Positions 59,715-64,000 of a DNA stretch of 64,000 nucleotides are shown here, piece after piece. The position numbers and the translations under genes are program-made. The stretch's first letter is position 1. Every line of letters starts with the position of its first letter. The notes below the pieces were generated by a model, which had not been told where the DNA came from, did not search any database, and was given only the letters and a program-made list of their open reading frames with translations. Origin of the DNA: Haladaptatus sp. DYF46 (GTDB lineage Archaea > Halobacteriota > Halobacteria > Halobacteriales > Haladaptataceae); the NCBI RefSeq assembly GCF_021083305.1, contig NZ_JAJFAY010000001.1, positions 620,001 through 684,000 on the forward strand, read 5' to 3'.

Positions 59715-60739
59715 CGCTGTGAATCCCTCAGGATGAGCGGTCCGATGGCGAGCGTTCGTTTCGCGACCGTCGCGATGCGCAGGATGTAGGAGACGAGCAG
59801 CATGAACGGAATCAGCGTCACGCTGAACGCCGCGCCGACGACCAACAGAATGTCGGAAAACCCGAGGGTCGTCCCCGTGAACGTTCCGCTTCCGACGAAG
59901 GCGAGCATCGCACCCGCCACGAACAGCGCGGGAATCGCGGCGTACAGTATCATCTGCGAGAGGTCGATGAGCGACCACTGGAAGTAGAGCGTCTTGATGT
60001 GTTCGCGTGCAGGGCCGAACATCGACAGCGATGTTTTCAACTGTTCGAAGAGCCGATACTGCTCGTCCGATAACTCGTCCCGATACTCGTCGCGCATCCG
60101 CTCGACGTGGAAAATCTTCCACGAGTAGTTGAAATCGAGCGCCGCGGATAGCACGTCGAACGTGCCGAACTTCGCGCCGTCGAGTTTCTCCTTGACCGTG
60201 TCCGCGTTGCCGGTGAGGCTTTCGATGAACTCGTCGAGTTCGTCGCACAACTCCTCGTTTCCTTCCTCATCGACCGAATCCCGAAGTTCGTTCGCTCGGC
60301 GTTCGGTCGTGTCGACTATCTCGCTCAGGAACGCGGACGGGTCGGACGGCGTGGTGTGGCCCAGCATCTCGCCGACGAAGTTCCGGAAGTCCATCGCGTC
60401 GCTCATCCGCCCGCGCTGGTCGCCGAGCGGACCGTTCTCCTGCGAGATGACCAACTGGGTGATGGTGACGACGAGCGTGGTCGCGGTGATGTTCGCGCCC
60501 AACAGGGTCGAGAACATCGTTTCGATAGTGTCCGTTTTCGCGACTTCGGACTTCAGCGGCGGGTAGAGGAACGTCCCGGCGAGGACGAACGCGATGAAAA
60601 AGAGTAGAATTATCACGCCGGTCACGACTAACCGTCTCGCGCCGAGAACGATCCACAGCTTCGCTCGGCTTTCACCCGCCCGCTCACGCATCGTGTTGGC
60701 GGTGCTGATCTGGTCGCCGTTGTCGTCGCTCTCACTCAT
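59711..60739 (-). CDS. Membrane protein with large soluble loop, unknown function
   Basis: 342 residues from ATG 60739. Two N-terminal helices (VTGVIILLFFIAFVLAGTFL and ANITATTLVVTITQLVIS) are followed by a helical soluble region (residues 115-240) and two C-terminal helices (ILYAAIPALFVAGAMLAFVG, DILLVVGAAFSVTLIPFMLL). The arrangement resembles DUF2254- or bestrophin-like channels, without clear motifs. It overlaps both neighbours (DUF4177 upstream, lipoprotein downstream), so all three share one transcript. Confidence 0.7.
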   Translation of the reverse strand: MSESDDNGDQISTANTMRERAGESRAKLWIVLGARRLVVTGVIILLFFIAFVLAGTFLYPPLKSEVAKTDTIETMFSTLLGANITATTLVVTITQLVISQENGPLGDQRGRMSDAMDFRNFVGEMLGHTTPSDPSAFLSEIVDTTERRANELRDSVDEEGNEELCDELDEFIESLTGNADTVKEKLDGAKFGTFDVLSAALDFNYSWKIFHVERMRDEYRDELSDEQYRLFEQLKTSLSMFGPAREHIKTLYFQWSLIDLSQMILYAAIPALFVAGAMLAFVGSGTFTGTTLGFSDILLVVGAAFSVTLIPFMLLVSYILRIATVAKRTLAIGPLILRDSQR

Positions 60740-60947
60740 CCGAATCGTCGTCGTCCCTCCATGCCGGTCGCTTGAAGACGAGATACTTCGTCCCCCCACC
60801 GACGTACTCGATGGTCGACACCAACTCCCAACCGTCTTCGCCGAGATCGTTCAGATCGTTTACGGGGTCGATGGACTCCTTTTTCGTGCTCCCCCGCGGC
60901 GGCCTGATGGTGTGGTATTCCCACTGCTCGGTCGCTCGTTTCGCCAT
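60732..60947 (-). CDS. DUF4177 domain protein
   Basis: 71 residues from ATG 60947: EQWEYHTIRPPRG, then DLNDLGEDGWELVSTIEYVG, GGTKYLVFKRP match DUF4177 (WEYxxxxxx, LNxLGxxGWELV, KYxxKRP). Small cytoplasmic protein of unknown function. Overlaps the next gene by eight bases. Confidence 0.82.
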   Translation of the reverse strand: MAKRATEQWEYHTIRPPRGSTKKESIDPVNDLNDLGEDGWELVSTIEYVGGGTKYLVFKRPAWRDDDDSDE

Positions 60948-61015
60948 GAATTGTTCGTTCGGCAACGAGAATGAATAGAATTGTGGCCCCGAAATGTCGT
61001 ATACCCCGGTTCCGA

Positions 61016-61888
61016 CTACAGGTCGAGGAACTCCTCGGCGTTCTCCCAGAGGATCTTTCGCTGGACCGCTTCGGGGAAGTCGAGGTCCTCGAACTGATCC
61101 AACCACTGTCCCGGCCGAATCATCGGGTAGTCCGTCCCGAACATCACCTTGTCCTGCAGGAGCGTCTTCGCGTAGTGGAGGACTTGGTCGTCGATGTACT
61201 TCGGCAGCCATCCGGAGAGGTCCATGTAGACGTTCCCCTTCTGCTGGCAGATGGCGAGTTGCTCCTGTTCCCACGGGAACGCGGGGTGGGCGAGGAGGAT
61301 TTGCAGGTCGGGGTGTTCCGCCGCCACGTCGTCGATGAGCATCGGGTTTCCGTACTTGATTTTGAGGCCACGCCCTCCGGGTGCGCCCGCACCGAGCGTG
61401 GAGTTACCGCCGTGGAAGACGACGGGGACCCCGAGGTCCTCGATGGTCGAGAACAGTTCCTCGTGTTCAGGGGCGCTCGGGTCGAAACCCTGTGCGATCT
61501 GCTGAAATTTGAATCCGGAGAGGTCGAGGTCGTTGACGACGCGTTCCGCCTCCTCCACGCAGTCGTCCTTCAGCGGGTCCACGCTGCCGAAACCGATGAA
61601 GAAGTCGTCGTACTCGTCGCGGACTTCGGCGACGTAATCGTTCGGCACCGGCGGGTTGCCGGTGTTCGTCTCCGCGTCCCACCCGAGGAGAATCGTTCGC
61701 CCGATACCGGCCTCGTGGTACTCCTCGACGAACGATTCGTAGGTGTCCGTCTCCATCTTCGCGCCGAACTTGCTCGCCGCGTCCTCCATCATCTGCCCGC
61801 CTGCGCCCTCCAGAAATTCCTTCGTGGGCTGATGGGCGTGCGTGTCGATGATTCGAGTCTCCTCCCCTTCGAGTACGTCGAGGGTCAT
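61016..61888 (-). CDS. Amidohydrolase-family (ACMSD-like) metal hydrolase
   Basis: 290 residues from ATG 61888. TIM-barrel metal motif IIDTHAHQPTKEF, then SGFKFQQIAQGFDP, VPVVFHGGNSTLG, LQILLAHPAFPWEQEQLAIC and MFGTDYPMIRPGQW carry the expected His and Asp ligands of Amidohydro_2. The group includes decarboxylases and hydratases of aromatic degradation as well as hydrolases. Substrate unknown. Confidence 0.85.
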   Translation of the reverse strand: MTLDVLEGEETRIIDTHAHQPTKEFLEGAGGQMMEDAASKFGAKMETDTYESFVEEYHEAGIGRTILLGWDAETNTGNPPVPNDYVAEVRDEYDDFFIGFGSVDPLKDDCVEEAERVVNDLDLSGFKFQQIAQGFDPSAPEHEELFSTIEDLGVPVVFHGGNSTLGAGAPGGRGLKIKYGNPMLIDDVAAEHPDLQILLAHPAFPWEQEQLAICQQKGNVYMDLSGWLPKYIDDQVLHYAKTLLQDKVMFGTDYPMIRPGQWLDQFEDLDFPEAVQRKILWENAEEFLDL

Positions 61889-62031
61889 ACGCGGTAGTTC
61901 GCCGGAGAGGTGAAAAAGATGGCCGAACCGGCGTCGTGCAGTCACGCCACCGATCCTGTCGTCATGAACGATAATTTTAGTAATTAAATAACGTATTGAT
62001 TTTATGGATTATACGTACGTCTCTGTCGAAG

Positions 62032-64000
62032 ATGTCCGAGAAATCCGATACACGAGACGATCGAACGGCGATGCTCGACCGGCGGTCGTATCTGAAAATC
62101 GCAAGCGGTGCGGTGGTTGCAGGGGGGACCGCCGCCGGAATCGCCCCGACGATGGCGTCGTCGGCAGGCACGAACGGGACGATATCGGACCAAACGACGG
62201 CACCGAACGACGTTCCGGACCCGGACGACTTCCAGTACGACGACGTGTACGACGTCGTGGACGACCTCGGGATGGACCCGACCGGCGAGGAACCGATAGA
62301 CGACGTCCTCCGCGACAACTTGACGAGCAACACGAAACTGGAGTTCCCTGCGGGAACCTTCCGCGTCACCGAGTTGGTGTACGACTACGGGGAAGGACTC
62401 CACGACTTCGGGATGGTTGGCGTCGAAACGGGCGCGACCATCGTTCTCGACACGCCGGATAGCGCCACCCAGAATCCCGGTGCATCGTGGCTGTCCCTCG
62501 GCGGAAGGGAGTCGTACAACATCCAGTACGAGGGGCTTCGACACGACGTCGGAAGTGCGCCCGAAGCGCCACGGATGCAGATCAACGTGGACGACGGGTT
62601 GCTCGTTCGGGACGTTCTCCATCGGGGTGTTCACGACGGTTCGCTGGGACCGTTCGTCTTCGGCCTCTTCAGCGAGGACGGAACCGGACTCATCGAGGAA
62701 CTGCGCGCCCCAGACGGCGCGCCCGACGGGAGCGGCGCGGTGGGTCTGTTCGTCCACCAGTACATGAAGGGAAGCCTCGAACTCAGGAACTGCTGGATAG
62801 AGGGGTTCCCGAACAACGGACTGTACGAGTCGAGCAAGAGCACCGGCACCGTGACGGTGAACGGCGGCCTGTACAAGAACAACAACATCGCCAACGTCCG
62901 CCTCGCCGGGTCCGGCGGCACGGTTCGGGACTGCTGTGTCGTCGTCAACCGCGCGCATTCCGACCCGGACTTCCCGACGAACATGCGCGGCATCTGGCTG
63001 TTCGCCGACGACGCGACCGTCGAGAACTGCGACGTGGTGCAAGTCGCCGACGCGCCGAGCGACGGGGGAATCGTCGCCGCCGGGAGCGGGACGACCGAAA
63101 TACGGGACACCCGAATTCGAATCGGTACGGACGACACGGCGGCGATGTACGCCGTGAAACCGGAATCGACGCCCGCACCGGTCGTCTGTTCCAAGGTCGA
63201 GGTGAAAGGCGACGCGGACCACACGGGCAACGGGACTCCCGGCAGCGCCGCCCTCCGCGCCTTCGGCCGTCCGAACTCCGTCTTCTGGTCCTGTTGTGTG
63301 AAACAGACCGGCAACGACCGGGACGGCCTCCTCCTTCAGTACTGCGACGAAAGCAGGGTGAAGGGCGGTTCGTTCGACGTGACCGGGGACGCCATCGTCC
63401 TCGATCATTCGAGCGACGTGATACGAAAGAACAACTCGGTCGGAACCGCGGAGTGCGCGAATTCGACCTGTCCTGACGACTTGAACACGACGGTCGATCG
63501 GTTCAAGGACGACACGCTGTCGAATTACTCGTTCGACCGCGGCGAATCCGGAGCGAGCGTCGTTTCGTCGCCCAAACGAACCGGAAAGAGCGCGCTCTCG
63601 ATCACCGACACGGCCACGGAGATGACGAGTACGGACGGCCTCCCGACGTATCCCTCGGCGGGCGGAACGGTCAGTTACTGGCTTCGCGGCGACGGCGGCG
63701 CGGCGGACGTCAACCTCTCCTACGGCGTGCAGGACGCCGACAACCGATACTTCGTTCGCGTGGACTTCGCCAACGCCGACCTCATGCTGTTCCGCTACGA
63801 GGACGGGACGGCACGCCGACTCGATTCGGACTCGTCCGGCTACACCCTCTCGCAGAAAGCGTGGTACGAACTCGTCGTGGATTGGAGCGAGGAGGGCAAC
63901 CACATGGCGACGCTTCGAGACGCCGACGGCAATCGCGTCGCGAGGGTTTCCGGGAGCGACGGGACGTGGTCGTCCGGCGGCATCGGCTACGACGCGTATC
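62032..64000 (+). CDS. Tat-exported right-handed beta-helix protein with LamG-like domain (3' end outside window)
   Basis: Open from ATG 62032 to the right edge, 656 residues visible. Tat signal LDRRSYLKIASGAVVAGGTA. Residues 75-440 look like a parallel beta-helix (DNLTSNTKLEFPAGTFRVTE, LELRNCWIEGFPNNGLYESS, GTVTVNGGLYKNNNIANVRL, TEIRDTRIRIGTDD). From about 490 a concanavalin-like LamG fold begins (DDTLSNYSFDRGESGASVVS, VNLSYGVQDADNRYFVRVDF). Probably a secreted carbohydrate-active or surface protein. No catalytic residues can be named. AT-rich promoter region 61946-62031. Confidence 0.78.
   Translation, partial: MSEKSDTRDDRTAMLDRRSYLKIASGAVVAGGTAAGIAPTMASSAGTNGTISDQTTAPNDVPDPDDFQYDDVYDVVDDLGMDPTGEEPIDDVLRDNLTSNTKLEFPAGTFRVTELVYDYGEGLHDFGMVGVETGATIVLDTPDSATQNPGASWLSLGGRESYNIQYEGLRHDVGSAPEAPRMQINVDDGLLVRDVLHRGVHDGSLGPFVFGLFSEDGTGLIEELRAPDGAPDGSGAVGLFVHQYMKGSLELRNCWIEGFPNNGLYESSKSTGTVTVNGGLYKNNNIANVRLAGSGGTVRDCCVVVNRAHSDPDFPTNMRGIWLFADDATVENCDVVQVADAPSDGGIVAAGSGTTEIRDTRIRIGTDDTAAMYAVKPESTPAPVVCSKVEVKGDADHTGNGTPGSAALRAFGRPNSVFWSCCVKQTGNDRDGLLLQYCDESRVKGGSFDVTGDAIVLDHSSDVIRKNNSVGTAECANSTCPDDLNTTVDRFKDDTLSNYSFDRGESGASVVSSPKRTGKSALSITDTATEMTSTDGLPTYPSAGGTVSYWLRGDGGAADVNLSYGVQDADNRYFVRVDFANADLMLFRYEDGTARRLDSDSSGYTLSQKAWYELVVDWSEEGNHMATLRDADGNRVARVSGSDGTWSSGGIGYDAY

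Noticed and set aside
1..64000. CRISPR arrays, rRNA and tRNA genes
   Set aside because: No regularly spaced repeats and no convincing cloverleaf or rRNA sequence were noticed on reading; a covariance-model scan could still find one.

Overview
This window is chromosomal-type DNA from a halophilic archaeon (class Halobacteria). The evidence is moderately high GC, strongly acidic proteins, many leaderless genes with a TATA-like box 25-30 bases upstream of the start codon, twin-arginine signal peptides, and archaeal marker genes (Trm56, fibrillarin/Nop5, gamma-glutamylcysteine synthesis, Bat-type HTH regulators). The gene set would fit a Haladaptatus-like genus, but the genus is only a guess. Both ends cut genes: an NhaC antiporter on the left and a Tat-exported beta-helix protein on the right.

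Layout. 1-4.7 kb: antiporter, Trm56, small membrane proteins, a Tat-exported protein and an orphan heme-copper oxidase subunit III with a frameshifted N-terminus. 4.9-10.3 kb: a formate dehydrogenase operon (iron-sulfur subunit, catalytic subunit, two tiny zinc proteins, and a second, C-terminally short molybdopterin enzyme). 10.4-15.5 kb: GNAT, YeiH-type exporter behind a 16-bp palindrome, rhodanese and two Bat-type regulators, one of them frameshifted. 15.8-17.3 kb: a tyrosine recombinase pair flanked by AT-rich DNA. 18-19.2 kb: HAD phosphatase, ArsR-type HTH, amphi-Trp protein. 19.2-23.5 kb: an ABC importer with a solute-binding protein, a fused double permease and an HTH/binding-protein fusion, whose ATPase survives only as a roughly 50-codon relic. 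23.8-27.8 kb: a PQQ alcohol dehydrogenase carrying a CC pair and a DYD motif, with a Tat-exported partner and a three-domain cupredoxin. 27.8-36.6 kb: GlcG-like protein, esterase, Nudix, kynureninase, regulators, coiled-coil protein, VOC dioxygenase-like protein. 36.6-39.3 kb: gamma-glutamylcysteine synthetase, fibrillarin and Nop5. 39.4-44.4 kb: methyltransferase, Ogt, YwbE and the phenylacetyl-CoA epoxidase operon paaABCD (PaaD split in two) with a divergent regulator. 45-48.6 kb: MobA, a NuoF-like flavoprotein, PaaI thioesterase and enoyl-CoA hydratase. 49-51.1 kb: a Tat-exported protein, then a decayed TetR/MFS locus joined by an apparent deletion. 51.1-57.4 kb: PEP-synthase/rifampin-phosphotransferase-like protein, regulator, superoxide dismutase, esterase, hydrolase relic, membrane protein. 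57.5-64 kb: flavoprotein disulfide reductase, small exported and membrane proteins, amidohydrolase, beta-helix protein.

How the parts may work together. Formate oxidation may use the iron-sulfur and catalytic subunits, with the distant NuoF-like protein as a candidate NAD-side partner and MobA making the bis-MGD cofactor. Phenylacetate degradation is represented by the epoxidase, a PaaI-type thioesterase and a hydratase. The PQQ dehydrogenase probably passes electrons to the cupredoxin outside the membrane. The gamma-glutamylcysteine ligase and the disulfide reductase may form the haloarchaeal thiol system.

The window also holds several decayed or frameshifted genes. Some of the shifts lie in short homopolymers and may be assembly errors.
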